Below are positions 50,146-59,294 of a stretch of DNA of 64,000 nt, piece by piece. Below the pieces are notes generated by a model, which did not search any database, had not been told where the DNA came from, and saw only the letters and a program-made list of their open reading frames with translations. Numbering within the stretch: position 1 is the first letter of the stretch; each line of letters opens with the position of its first letter. A program made the translations under genes and the position numbers. Source of the DNA: Halostella salina (GTDB lineage Archaea > Halobacteriota > Halobacteria > Halobacteriales > Natronoarchaeaceae); the NCBI RefSeq assembly GCF_003675855.1, contig NZ_RCIH01000004.1, positions 124,001 through 188,000 on the forward strand, read 5' to 3'.

Positions 50146-50846
50146 TACGCCGCCCGGAGGTGGGCCGTCACGTCGTCGACGCGGGCCGGGTCGTACGTCC
50201 AGACGCCGCGGTACTCGCCGGGGTCGTGTTCCTCGGCCAGCAGCGCGCACTTGTTCTCGTCGCTGCCCCCGCCCTCGAAGACGACGAACCACACCGCGCT
50301 GATCTCGTCGTCGTCGGTCACGTGGGTCCGGACGCCCGGAATCGCTGGCCGGTCCCACTCGGCGGCCACGTAGAGGTGGACGGCCAGGTCGTCGCGCTCG
50401 CCGAACCGCTCGTACACCGACCGCTGTGCCGCCAGCGCCTCGGGGCGCTGGAAGCCGACGTACAGCGTGCCGCGGCCGACCCGCCACGCGCGGTCCTCTA
50501 TCTCCCGGGTCGTTGCGAGCAGCTGTCGCCTGTCGCTGGCGGCGAACGCCGCCCCCTCGAACAGGTCCATGAACCGGCGGAAGGCGTCGTCGCGCCGCTC
50601 CCCCGGCCGGCGGGGGGACGGGGATAATCCGTCCCGGACGTGGGCCACCGGGAGCGCGCCGCGAAACTCGCCGTCGCGTCGGACGACGACGAAGCCGTCG
50701 GTCCCGTCGTTCGGATACCGGCGGTGCGTCACGGTGACGTTACGGGCGGCGAACAGGTCGGCGAGGTCGTCGAACGGCTTCGGTGCGTACACGCCGACCT
50801 CCACCGCGTCCGCCCGCGCCTCGGCGATGGCTCCCCGGAGGCTCAT
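50142..50846 (-). CDS. DICT-domain sensory protein
   Basis: A 234-residue protein made of one DICT domain (named for diguanylate cyclases and two-component systems). It opens SLRGAIAEARADAVEVGVYA; a central region carries GFVVVRRDGEFRGALPV and EGAAFAASDRRQLLATTREI; the C-terminal half has LYVGFQRPEALAAQRSVYER and SAVWFVVFEGGG. DICT proteins are thought to be sensors, possibly of light or small molecules, in haloarchaea. It starts inside the stop codon of the upstream winged-helix gene (ATGA), so the two form a sensor/DNA-binding pair. Confidence 0.9.
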   Translation of the reverse strand: MSLRGAIAEARADAVEVGVYAPKPFDDLADLFAARNVTVTHRRYPNDGTDGFVVVRRDGEFRGALPVAHVRDGLSPSPRRPGERRDDAFRRFMDLFEGAAFAASDRRQLLATTREIEDRAWRVGRGTLYVGFQRPEALAAQRSVYERFGERDDLAVHLYVAAEWDRPAIPGVRTHVTDDDEISAVWFVVFEGGGSDENKCALLAEEHDPGEYRGVWTYDPARVDDVTAHLRAAY

Positions 50847-51274
50847 CGGGGGTCCCCGCCCGGCGTGCGTTCCCGGTCGGTCGCCGGATAGTTCGGGGTC
50901 GCCCCCTCGCCCGCCACGGTGCGCGCGAGGTCGAGCAGCGTCTCGACGGGTTCGGGAAGGGTGTCGAGCGCGACGCGTTCGCGGTCGCGGCCGTAGTCGA
51001 CGATCCCCCGGTCGTCGAGAAGGGGGAGCTGCGCGTGGTCGAGTTCGATCCGGATCCGGACCCGTCGCTCCGGCGGGACGAACGTCCCTTCGGCGGCGGC
51101 CCGCCGGCCGGCCACGACGTCGGCGAGTTCGGCCAGCGTCGCGTCGCCGTGCTCGCGCAGGTAGTTGAGGACGGCGCGACGCTCCGCGCTGGCGAGCAGT
51201 TCGAAGGCGTCGTCGACAGCCTCGGGGTCGGCCTGGTGGTCCGACCCACCGCTCGTCCGCCCCTCGTTTGTCAT
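50843..51274 (-). CDS. DUF7344-type winged-helix protein
   Basis: A 143-residue protein. Residues 20-110 form a winged helix of the haloarchaeal type often labelled DUF7344 (VDDAFELLASAERRAVLNYL, DATLAELADVVAG, VRIRIELDHAQLPLLDDRGI). The C-terminal part is acidic. The start at 51274 (MTNEGRTSGG) follows GGTTGG-AC with a weak TATA-like GTTTCTTC 30 bases upstream. It is translationally coupled to the DICT gene, suggesting that the HTH binds DNA and the DICT protein modulates it. It is divergent from proS. Confidence 0.88.
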   Translation of the reverse strand: MTNEGRTSGGSDHQADPEAVDDAFELLASAERRAVLNYLREHGDATLAELADVVAGRRAAAEGTFVPPERRVRIRIELDHAQLPLLDDRGIVDYGRDRERVALDTLPEPVETLLDLARTVAGEGATPNYPATDRERTPGGDPR

Positions 51275-51359
51275 AGGTTGGCACACGATCCGGTCGGTGA
51301 AGAAACCTTTCGTTCCCAACTGGTAGGTCCGGAACGCCCCCGCTCGCCAACACGGCGCG

Positions 51360-51367
51360 TTTATTAC
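51360..51367 (+). promoter_or_regulatory. TATA box of proS
   Basis: TTTATTAC is centred about 26 bases before the ATG at 51390, a good leaderless spacing, and confirms that ATG over the GTG at 51372. Confidence 0.65.
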
Positions 51368-51389
51368 TCCGGTGGCACGACCAAAGGGC

Positions 51390-52844
51390 ATGAGCGACGA
51401 GCAGGATCTCGGGATCACCGAGAGCAAGGAGCACAGCCCCGGCGACTGGTACGCCGAGGTCGTCCAGAAGGCGGGCCTCGCGGACTACGCGCCGATGGGC
51501 GGGTTCATCGTCACCCGGCCCCGCGGCTACGCCCTCTGGGAGTCGATCCAGGACCACCTCGACGGCTGGTTCAAGGACACCGGCGTCACGAACGCCTACT
51601 TCCCGCTCTTTATCCCCGAGAGCTACCTCGAACGGGAGAAGGACATCGTCGAGGGGTTCGACCCCGAGGTGGCGTGGGTCACCAAGGGCGGCCACGACGA
51701 ACTGGAGGAGCGACTGGCGGTCCGGCCGACGAGCGAGAGCATCATCGCGCCGTTCATGGCCAAGTGGACCCGGAGCTACCGCGACCTCCCGCTGCGCCTG
51801 AACCAGTGGTGCAGCGTCGTCCGCTGGGAGGCGACGGAGACGAAGCCGTTCTTCCGCACCAAGGAGTTCCTCTGGCAGGAGGGCCACACCGCCCACGAGG
51901 ACGGCGACGAGGCGTGGAACGAAACGATGACTCGCCTCGACCAGTACGAGCGCCTGTACGAGGACGTGCTCGCCATCCCGGTGCTGCGCGGCCGCAAGCC
52001 CCCCCACGACAAGTTCCCCGGCGCGGACACGACGACGACCGTCGAGGCGCTGATGCCCGACGGCAAGTCCGTGCAGGGTGGCACCAGCCACTACCTCGGT
52101 CAGTCGTTCGCGGAAGCGTTCGACATCACGTTCGTCGACGAGGACGAGGAGGAGTCCGTCGCCCACACGACCTCGTGGGGGCTCTCCTGGCGCGCGCTCG
52201 GCGCGCTGATCATGACCCACAGCGACGACCAGGGGCTCGTGCTCCCCCCGACCGTCGCCCCCACGCAGGTCGCCATCGTCCCCATCTGGCAGGAGGACAC
52301 CAAAGACGAGGTGCTCGACTACGCCGAAGGGATCGCCGACGACCTGGAGGCCGCCGGCGTCAGCGTCGAACTCGACGACCGCGACGAGCGCAACCCCGGC
52401 TTCAAGTTCAACGAGCACGAGCTGAACGGCGTCCCCGTCCGCTTCGAGATCGGCCCGAACGAGGTCGAGGAGGACCGGGTCACTGTCGTCCACCGGCCCG
52501 ACGGAGAGTCGGTCGAGGCGGACCGCGACGGCATCGCCGACGCCGTCGAGGACCACTTCGACGCGGTCCACGACAAGCTGTACGAGGCCGCCGAGGAGAA
52601 CCTCGAAGAGAACGTCCGCAAGGCCTACAGCCCGGAGGACATCCTCGGGACCATCGGTCGCTACGGCGGCTACGTGAAGACGCCGTGGTGCGGCGACGAG
52701 GCCTGCGAGACCGCGATCAAGGAGGAGATCGCCGCCGAGATCGTGATGACGCCGCTGGACAGGGACGCGGAACCGATCGGCGACGACTGCGGCGTCTGCG
52801 GGGACGAGGCCGTCGAGACGGCGTACTTCGCCAAGTCGTACTGA
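51390..52844 (+). CDS. proS: Prolyl-tRNA synthetase (archaeal/eukaryal type)
   Basis: A 484-residue class II aminoacyl-tRNA synthetase. It begins MSDEQDLGITESKEHSPGDW. Motifs: motif 1 region with FPLFIPESYL, motif 2 WEATETKPFFRTKEFLWQEG, VRPTSESIIAP, and motif 3 SWGLSWRALGALIM. The C-terminal anticodon-binding domain ends with a Cys-rich zinc-like region (CGDEACETA and CGVCGDEA), typical of archaeal ProRS. It charges tRNA-Pro. The start at ATG 51390 is set by the TATA box. The gene is a single unit. Confidence 0.96.
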   Translation: MSDEQDLGITESKEHSPGDWYAEVVQKAGLADYAPMGGFIVTRPRGYALWESIQDHLDGWFKDTGVTNAYFPLFIPESYLEREKDIVEGFDPEVAWVTKGGHDELEERLAVRPTSESIIAPFMAKWTRSYRDLPLRLNQWCSVVRWEATETKPFFRTKEFLWQEGHTAHEDGDEAWNETMTRLDQYERLYEDVLAIPVLRGRKPPHDKFPGADTTTTVEALMPDGKSVQGGTSHYLGQSFAEAFDITFVDEDEEESVAHTTSWGLSWRALGALIMTHSDDQGLVLPPTVAPTQVAIVPIWQEDTKDEVLDYAEGIADDLEAAGVSVELDDRDERNPGFKFNEHELNGVPVRFEIGPNEVEEDRVTVVHRPDGESVEADRDGIADAVEDHFDAVHDKLYEAAEENLEENVRKAYSPEDILGTIGRYGGYVKTPWCGDEACETAIKEEIAAEIVMTPLDRDAEPIGDDCGVCGDEAVETAYFAKSY

Positions 52845-52862
52845 CGGCTCCTTCTCTCCGTC

Positions 52863-53372
52863 TCAGCCGACGAGCGTGACGTACAGCGCGACGGTCCACA
52901 CGAGCCCCCCGATCCCTTCTATCGCAAGCAGCGTCGCGGTGCGGACCGGCACGGCGAGCAGGTAGCCCAGCGGGCGCAGCGCCCGCGGCAGGCCCCCGGC
53001 CGTGTCGAGCAGGCCGTCCGTGTCCGACGGACTCGGGATCGCGGTCCACGCGAAACAGCCCCCGAGCCAGAGGAAGGGGATCGCGACCGTCGATCCGAGC
53101 CACTCGGCAAGCGCGAACGCGGCGACGGCGAGGACGCTGTTGACGGCGAAGGGCGCGACGGCGATGGCGAAGTCCGCCCCGAACCGGTCGGTCGGCGCGT
53201 GGTCGACGAACGCGTCCTTCCCGAAGGGGTTGAGCGAGGGCGTCGAGTGAACCTCGACGCCGCTCAGGCGACAGGCGGCGACGTGGGCGTACTCGTGGGT
53301 CAGGATCCCCGGCGCGAGGACGAGCGTGAGGGGGACGTACCAGACGGCGCGGAGGGTCGACCGGAGCAACAT
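52863..53372 (-). CDS. Small HEXXH membrane metallopeptidase-like protein
   Basis: A 169-residue membrane protein with about four helices. The HEXXH motif (ILTHEYAHVAACR) lies in the first helix near residue 26, as in M50/site-2-protease-like and related M56 proteins; a possible third ligand region is PSPSDTDGLLDTAGG. No PDZ or other domain is attached. It is shorter than classical site-2 proteases, so a family assignment is tentative. It faces proS tail-to-tail, 18 bases apart. Confidence 0.75.
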   Translation of the reverse strand: MLLRSTLRAVWYVPLTLVLAPGILTHEYAHVAACRLSGVEVHSTPSLNPFGKDAFVDHAPTDRFGADFAIAVAPFAVNSVLAVAAFALAEWLGSTVAIPFLWLGGCFAWTAIPSPSDTDGLLDTAGGLPRALRPLGYLLAVPVRTATLLAIEGIGGLVWTVALYVTLVG

Positions 53373-53740
53373 CCGGCGGTGATAGGGGTGCCGGCCGATA
53401 AACGCTGACGGTGTCCCTCATGGTTCGGCCGGGACCGCGCGGGCACCGCTCCGACCGACCGTTCGGGCGGACCCGTCGAATCAGCGTTGTCGAGAGATCA
53501 CTGAAAAACCATTATGATTGAGATACACCATGGGATTCGGTGAATACATGATCGAAATTCACGGGAATCCAGTATTCAGGTTTAGTATCTCTACGTGATG
53601 GCCCTCCGCAACGTCGTTCGATCACGCCACTATGTCCCAACGTACGTTCGGATAAATAGATTATATCTCCTAGTATGTGTTGGTACTCCACTTAACCATT
53701 TAGGAGTAACCTCTTATTGGAGCAGCCGCCACTCCGGCGT
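53373..53740. other. AT-rich regulatory region before glutamate synthase
   Basis: 368 bases without a convincing gene. The part from 53500 to 53720 is far richer in A/T than the surrounding DNA. It contains an imperfect direct repeat ATGATTGAGATACACC / ATGATCGAAATTCACG about 35 bases apart, a short 22-codon frame around it, and several TATA-like patches including AAATAGATTATATC. Confidence 0.55.
53711..53718 (+). promoter_or_regulatory. TATA-like box of the glutamate synthase gene
   Basis: CTCTTATT is centred about 26 bases before the ATG at 53741, implying a leaderless transcript from the AT-rich region. Confidence 0.55.
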
Positions 53741-56700
53741 ATGACTGACCATCACGGACAGGTATCCCCCGACCGACACGAGGGACTCGCGGACCCGACC
53801 GACGAGCGGTCCAACTGCGGCGTCGGCGTGGTCATGGACCTCGACGACGGGACGAGCCACGACGTCGTCGCCGACGGCCTCGAACTGCTGGAGAACCTCG
53901 AACACCGCGGCACGACCGGCGCGGAGGAGTCGACGGGCGACGGTGCCGGCGTCCTCCTCCAGACGCCACACGGTTTCTTTGCCGACGAACTCGACGTGTC
54001 GCTGCCCGACACCTACGCCGTCGGGTCGCTGTTCCTGCCACAGGACGATGACGCCGCGGCCGACCTGATGGCCCTCGTCGAGGAGACGCTTGCCGAGCAC
54101 GACATCGACGTCTTCCACTGGCGCGACGTGCCGACCGACAACGCGGACCTCGGCGCGACCGCGATCGACTCCGAACCGGACGTGTCCCAGTGTTTCGTCC
54201 GCCCCGACGGCCTCGACCGCGAGGCGTTCGACCGCGCGCTGTACGTCGCCCGCCGGGCGCTGGAGAACCGCGTCGAGGACGAGCGGCCGCCGGGCCACGA
54301 ACGGTTCTACGTCTGTTCGCTCGACCGCGAGACGCTCGTCTACAAGGGCCTGCTCAAGGGCGAGCAGGTCGCCGGCTACTACCCCGACCTGACCGACGAG
54401 CGCGTCGCGTCGACGTTCGCCATGGTCCACGCGCGGTTCTCGACGAACACGCTCGGCGCGTGGCATCTCGCCCACCCCTACCGGAACATCATCCACAACG
54501 GCGAGTTCAACACCATCCAGGGCAACATCAACTGGATGCGCGCCCGGGAGACCGACCTCGAAAGCGAGACGCTCGGCGACGACATCGAGGAGCTCAAGCC
54601 GATCATCAACGACCCGGAGCAGTCCGACACCGCCTCCGTCGACAACGCGCTCGAACTGCTGATGGAGGACGGCCGGGACCTCCCTCACGCGCTCCGGATG
54701 CTCATCCCCGAGGCGTGGCGCGACGACGACGCGATGGACGCGGACCGCAAGGACTGGTACGACTTCCACGCCTCGCTGGTCGAGCCATGGGACGGGCCCG
54801 CCCTCGTCGCAGCGACGGACGGCGAGCGCGTCGGCGCAGTGCTCGACCGCAACGGCCTGCGCCCCTGCCGCTACGACGTGACGACGGACAACACGCTCGT
54901 GATGGCCAGCGAGGCCGGCGCGCTGGAGACCGACCCCTCGGAGATCCGCGAGCGTGGTCGCCTCCAGCCGGGCCAGCTGTTCCTCGCGGACCCTTCGGAG
55001 GGCCGGGTCATCCCGGACGCCGAGGTGTTCGACGACCTCGTCGACGAGCAGTACGGCGAGTGGGTCGACGACGAGCAGGTCCACCTCCACGAGGTGGCCG
55101 ACGCCGACGACCGCCAGCCCCGGACCAGCGTCGACGACCTGCGTGCCTTCCAGTCGACGTACGGCTACACCCACGACGAACTGGAGAACATCATCGAGCC
55201 GATGATGAAACAGGGGAAAGACCCCGTCGGCTCGATGGGCGACGACACGCCGCTGTCGGTGCTGTCGGACTTCAACCGCCCGCTGTTTACCTACTTCAAG
55301 CAGCTGTTCGCGCAGGTGACGAACCCGCCGCTGGACTACATCCGCGAGGAACTGGTGACGAGTCTCGAAACCCGCCTCGGCTTCCAGCGCAACCTGCTCG
55401 ACGAGTCGTCCGACCACGCCCGGCAACTCGTCGCCGACTCGCCGGTGCTGACCGACGCCGAGACGGCCGCCGTCAGGAACCTCTCGGCCAACGGCCTCTC
55501 GTCGGCGACCGTTGACATCACGTACGACCCGGACGGCGACCTCCAGGCGGCTGTCGAGCGCGTCCGCGACGACGCCCGCGAAGCGATCGAGGGGGGCAAC
55601 GACGTGGTCGTCCTCTCCGACCGGGCGACCGGCCCCGACCGCGTCCCGATCCCGAGCCTGCTGGCGATGGGCGGCGTCCACCACCACCTCGTCCGCAACG
55701 GCCTGCGCAACCACGCCGGGATCGTCGTCGAGTCCGGCGACCCCCGCGCGGTCCACCACCTCGCCACGCTCGTCGGCTACGGTGCCGACGCCGTCAACCC
55801 CTACCTCGCCTTCGCGACCATCGAGGACATCGTCGCCGGCGAGGACGGCGCGGACGTGGCGGACGCCGTCGAAGCGTTCGTCGGCGCGCTGGAGGACGGC
55901 CTGCTGAAGACGATGGCGAAGATGGGCATCTCCACGATGGAGAGCTACCAGGGCGCACAGATCTTCGAGGCCGTCGGGCTTGACGACGATTTCGTCGCGG
56001 AGTACTTCGAGGGGACGGAGGCCCGCACCGGCGGCATCGGTATCGAGGACATCGAGGCCGACCTGGAGGACCGCCACCGCGCCGCCTTCGACGACGCCGA
56101 CATCGAGCGTCAGGGCGAGTACGAGCACCGCTCGGACGGCATCCACCACCAGTGGAACCCCGAGACGGTCGGCACGCTCCAGCAGGCGGTGCGGCAGGGC
56201 GACTACGACACGTACCGCGACTTCGCCGAACTGATCAACGACCAGAACGAGAACCTCCAGACCCTGCGGGGGCTGCTGGAGTTCGACACCGACGAGCGCG
56301 AGTCGATCCCGGTCGAGGAAGTCGAGCCCATCGCCGACATCGTCGAGCGGTTCTCGACGGCAGCCATGTCGCTCGGGTCGCTGTCGCCCGAGGCCCACGA
56401 GAACAACTCCATCGCGATGAACCGGCTCGGCGGCAAGTCCAACTCCGGCGAGGGCGGCGAGCCGCCCGAGCGGTTCGGCACCGAGAAGGAGTGCAACGTC
56501 AAGCAGGTCGCATCGGGCCGGTTCGGCGTCACCTCCGGCTACCTCGCCAGCGCAGACGAGCTACAAATCAAGATGGCGCAGGGCTCCAAGCCCGGCGAGG
56601 GCGGCCACCTGCCCGGGATGAAGGTCAACGAGATGATCGCCCACGTCCGGCACGCGACGCCCGGCGTCGGCCTCATCTCGCCGCCGCCGCTGCACGACAT

Positions 56701-58276
56701 CTACTCCATCGAGGACCTGAAGCAGCTGATCCACGACCTGAAGGCCGCCAGCCCGGACGCCGACATCAACGTCAAGCTCGTCTCCGAGGCGGGCATCGGC
56801 ACCATCGCGGCCGGCGTCGCCAAGGCCAACGCCGACGTGGTCCACATCTCCGGCCACGACGGCGGCACGGGCGCGAGTCCGCGCACCTCGATCAAGAACG
56901 CCGGCCTGCCGTGGGAGCTCGGCCTCGCCGAGGCCAACCAGATGCTCGTCGGCACGGACCTGCGCGACCGCATCCGCGTCTCCGTCGACGGCGGCATGAA
57001 GACCGGCCGCGACGTGGCCGTCGGCGCGCTGCTCGGTGCCGAGGAGTACGTGTTCGGCACGGCGTCGCTGGTCACCTCCGGCTGCGTGATGGCCCGCCAG
57101 TGCCACAAGAACACCTGCCCGGTCGGCGTCGCCACCCAGCGTGAGGAACTGCGCAACCGCTTCCCCGGCGAACCCGAGCACGTCATCAACTACATGACGT
57201 TCATCGCCCAGGAGCTCCGGGAGATCATGGCCGAACTCGGCTTCGAGACGGTCGACGAGATGGTCGGCCGCGTCGACGTGCTCGCCCAGCGCGACGACGT
57301 GGACCACCCGAAGGCGCGTAACGTCGACCTCTCGGGCGTGCTCGCCGAACCGGACGGCGACCAGCGCCGGAAGGTCCGCGAGCAGACTCACGAGGTCGAC
57401 GACGCGCTCGACTGGGAGCTGATCGACGCCGCCGAGCCGGCGCTGGCGGACGGCGAACCGGTCGACCTGCTGACCGACGTGTCGAACGTCGACCGCGCCG
57501 TCGGCGCGACGCTCTCCCACGAGGTGTCGTCGCGCCACGGCGTGACGGGGCTGCCGGACGACGCGATCACCGTCGACCTGCACGGCACCGCCGGGCAGAG
57601 CTTCGGCGCGTTCCTGGCCAGCGGCGTCTCGATGCATCTGACCGGCAGCGCCAACGACTACGTCGGGAAGGGGCTCTCCGGCGGCAAGCTCTCGGTGACG
57701 ATGCCGGAGAACGCCGCCTACGAGGCCGACGAGAACGTCTGCATCGGCAACGTCGCGCTGTACGGCGCGACCGAGGGCGAGGCATACATCAACGGCGTCG
57801 CCGGCGAGCGCTTCGCGGTGCGCAACTCCGGCGTCAAGGCCGTCGTCGAGGGCGTCGGCGACCACGGCTGCGAGTACATGACCGGCGGCGCCGTCGCCGT
57901 GCTCGGCGACGTGGGCAAGAACTTCGCGGCCGGGATGTCCGGCGGCGTCGCCTACGTCCTGGACGAGGACGGCGACTTCGCCGAGCGGGCGAACACCGGT
58001 ATGGTGAGCGTCTCCGACACGCTCGGGGAGTCCGACCGCCGGATGCTCCGCCGCCTCGTCGAGAACCACGTCGCCTACACCGACAGCGAGCGCGGCGCGG
58101 AGATACTCGACAACTGGGAGGCGTACGTCGAGCAGTTCGCCGTCGTGATGCCGGACGCCTACCACCGCGTCATCACCGAGGAGGGAGCCGAGGACGTGCG
58201 CGAGTCGCCGCCCGAAGCGGCGACGGTCGACGCCGAGGCGGACGCCTCCGGCTTCGCCGCCTCGACGGACGACTGA
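53741..58276 (+). CDS. gltB: Glutamate synthase, large subunit (GOGAT)
   Basis: A 1511-residue enzyme. The N-terminal class II glutamine amidotransferase domain has the probable nucleophile Cys26 (in RSNCGVGVV), after a short leader that would be cleaved off; further motifs are VHARFSTNT and HNGEFNTI. The central domain and FMN/3Fe-4S synthase domain include KMAQGSKPGEGGHLPG, ISGHDGGTGASPRTS and CHKNTCPVGVATQ with the cluster Cys. The C-terminal GXGXG beta-helix (GGAVAVLGDVGKNFAAGMSG) ends it. It makes two glutamates from glutamine and 2-oxoglutarate with ferredoxin or a small subunit; no small subunit lies in the window. The start at 53741 is fixed by a TATA box. Confidence 0.96.
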   Translation: MTDHHGQVSPDRHEGLADPTDERSNCGVGVVMDLDDGTSHDVVADGLELLENLEHRGTTGAEESTGDGAGVLLQTPHGFFADELDVSLPDTYAVGSLFLPQDDDAAADLMALVEETLAEHDIDVFHWRDVPTDNADLGATAIDSEPDVSQCFVRPDGLDREAFDRALYVARRALENRVEDERPPGHERFYVCSLDRETLVYKGLLKGEQVAGYYPDLTDERVASTFAMVHARFSTNTLGAWHLAHPYRNIIHNGEFNTIQGNINWMRARETDLESETLGDDIEELKPIINDPEQSDTASVDNALELLMEDGRDLPHALRMLIPEAWRDDDAMDADRKDWYDFHASLVEPWDGPALVAATDGERVGAVLDRNGLRPCRYDVTTDNTLVMASEAGALETDPSEIRERGRLQPGQLFLADPSEGRVIPDAEVFDDLVDEQYGEWVDDEQVHLHEVADADDRQPRTSVDDLRAFQSTYGYTHDELENIIEPMMKQGKDPVGSMGDDTPLSVLSDFNRPLFTYFKQLFAQVTNPPLDYIREELVTSLETRLGFQRNLLDESSDHARQLVADSPVLTDAETAAVRNLSANGLSSATVDITYDPDGDLQAAVERVRDDAREAIEGGNDVVVLSDRATGPDRVPIPSLLAMGGVHHHLVRNGLRNHAGIVVESGDPRAVHHLATLVGYGADAVNPYLAFATIEDIVAGEDGADVADAVEAFVGALEDGLLKTMAKMGISTMESYQGAQIFEAVGLDDDFVAEYFEGTEARTGGIGIEDIEADLEDRHRAAFDDADIERQGEYEHRSDGIHHQWNPETVGTLQQAVRQGDYDTYRDFAELINDQNENLQTLRGLLEFDTDERESIPVEEVEPIADIVERFSTAAMSLGSLSPEAHENNSIAMNRLGGKSNSGEGGEPPERFGTEKECNVKQVASGRFGVTSGYLASADELQIKMAQGSKPGEGGHLPGMKVNEMIAHVRHATPGVGLISPPPLHDIYSIEDLKQLIHDLKAASPDADINVKLVSEAGIGTIAAGVAKANADVVHISGHDGGTGASPRTSIKNAGLPWELGLAEANQMLVGTDLRDRIRVSVDGGMKTGRDVAVGALLGAEEYVFGTASLVTSGCVMARQCHKNTCPVGVATQREELRNRFPGEPEHVINYMTFIAQELREIMAELGFETVDEMVGRVDVLAQRDDVDHPKARNVDLSGVLAEPDGDQRRKVREQTHEVDDALDWELIDAAEPALADGEPVDLLTDVSNVDRAVGATLSHEVSSRHGVTGLPDDAITVDLHGTAGQSFGAFLASGVSMHLTGSANDYVGKGLSGGKLSVTMPENAAYEADENVCIGNVALYGATEGEAYINGVAGERFAVRNSGVKAVVEGVGDHGCEYMTGGAVAVLGDVGKNFAAGMSGGVAYVLDEDGDFAERANTGMVSVSDTLGESDRRMLRRLVENHVAYTDSERGAEILDNWEAYVEQFAVVMPDAYHRVITEEGAEDVRESPPEAATVDAEADASGFAASTDD

Positions 58277-58283
58277 GCGCGTC

Positions 58284-58544
58284 TCAGTTCCAGCCGTTCC
58301 GGTCGCCGTCGCGGTCGCTCCAGGGGTCGTAGTCGTCACCGTCGGCCCCCCGGCCGTCGTCGCCGCGGTCGTCTTCGGGCGATCCGTGGTCGTCGGCCGC
58401 GTCCCGCCGCACCCGTCGCTCGGCCGCCTCGCGGTCCAGCCGTTCGGTGTCGTCGGCCTCCGCCGAGACGAGCGCGTACAGGACCAGCGGCGCGACGAGC
58501 GCGAGCAGAAGGAGGAACGCGAACAGCACGCTACCGGCGGGCAT
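58284..58544 (-). CDS. Small single-helix membrane protein with acidic tail
   Basis: An 86-residue protein with one N-terminal membrane helix (VLFAFLLLLALVAPLVLYAL) followed by a long Asp/Arg-rich tail (DDRGDDGRGADGDDYDPWSD). No domain is recognised. Its ATG shares a base with the stop codon of the upstream zinc ribbon gene (TGATG), so it is the second gene of a two-gene unit. A scaffold or anchor role is a guess. Confidence 0.75.
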   Translation of the reverse strand: MPAGSVLFAFLLLLALVAPLVLYALVSAEADDTERLDREAAERRVRRDAADDHGSPEDDRGDDGRGADGDDYDPWSDRDGDRNGWN

Positions 58545-58750
58545 CAGCCGAAGAACACGTCGACAACGTCGCTGGCGGCCGACCGGTCCGCGCGGTACAG
58601 TTCGGAGTAGCCGCAACTGGCACAGGAGACGACCTCGAACTTCCGGTTCTGGATGTCGAACATCTTGCTCAGGCCGCCGCCGGTGGTCGAGATGGTGTCC
58701 ACGTCTGCTTCGCCGTGGCCGCACTTCGGGCAGCCGTCTTCGGAGGGCAT
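58544..58750 (-). CDS. Zinc-ribbon nucleic-acid-binding-type protein
   Basis: A 68-residue protein with two Cys pairs: CPKCGHG near the start and CASCGYSELYR near residue 43, separated by 33 residues containing GGGLSKMFDIQNRKFEVVS. This is the zinc ribbon of the COG3478-like family predicted to bind nucleic acids. It ends DVVDVFFG. TATA-like CATTTTCCG lies about 27 bases before the ATG at 58750. It is coupled to the next small membrane protein gene. Confidence 0.85.
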   Translation of the reverse strand: MPSEDGCPKCGHGEADVDTISTTGGGLSKMFDIQNRKFEVVSCASCGYSELYRADRSAASDVVDVFFG

Positions 58751-58809
58751 GAGCGTGGGATCGGAGCCGCGGAAAATGGGTTTTGTGGTGTCCCACTTGA
58801 AACGAACCC

Positions 58810-59217
58810 TCACCCCAGGCGCTCCCGTTCGTCGCGCGCCGCCGACAGCAGCGTCTCGCGGTCGGGCGCGCGGAGCAGGTGGGCCTCGCAGTCGCAGTCC
58901 GACGCGCCGAACTCGGACACCGGATCGCCGGGCAGTGACGACGCGAGGGCGCACTCCACGTCCATCTCGGGGAACTTCACGACCGCCGCCAGCGACGCCG
59001 TGGGGTGGCCGAGCACGTAGTCGATATGCCAGTGGCGGGCGTCGCGCTCGCCGGCGGCGAGTTCGCGGTGGCGGTCGACCCGCGAGAAGCCGCCGGGCCC
59101 GAACGCGCTCCCGACGTAGGCGTAGATGCCGGGGTCGAAGGCGCGCTCGCCGAGCGCGCCGACTTCGATCGTCGCTGCCTCGTCGAACGCGACCGCGAGG
59201 ACGTACGTTCCGGGCAC
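58810..59217 (-). CDS. DUF123 (GIY-YIG-like) protein
   Basis: A 135-residue protein of the DUF123 family: GTYVLAVAFDEAATIEVGAL, GIYAYVGSAFGPGG, and ARHWHIDYVLGHPTASL, with a Cys/His-containing C-terminal part (GASDCDCEAHLLRAP). DUF123 is a GIY-YIG nuclease-like domain, sometimes fused to endonuclease III in archaea, so a DNA-repair role has been proposed; here the nth gene is 14 kb away. Usual length. Start at 59217. Confidence 0.9.
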   Translation of the reverse strand: MPGTYVLAVAFDEAATIEVGALGERAFDPGIYAYVGSAFGPGGFSRVDRHRELAAGERDARHWHIDYVLGHPTASLAAVVKFPEMDVECALASSLPGDPVSEFGASDCDCEAHLLRAPDRETLLSAARDERERLG

Positions 59218-59294
59218 GGGCGACGGTCGTCGCGCCGGCCACCTGAAGCCGCCGATCCGCCACCGTTTTGCCGTCGCTGCCCCGACTCGCCGGC

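Noticed and set aside
53714-56398. An 894-codon minus-strand frame
   Set aside because: Shadow of glutamate synthase, which has all its catalytic motifs on the plus strand.
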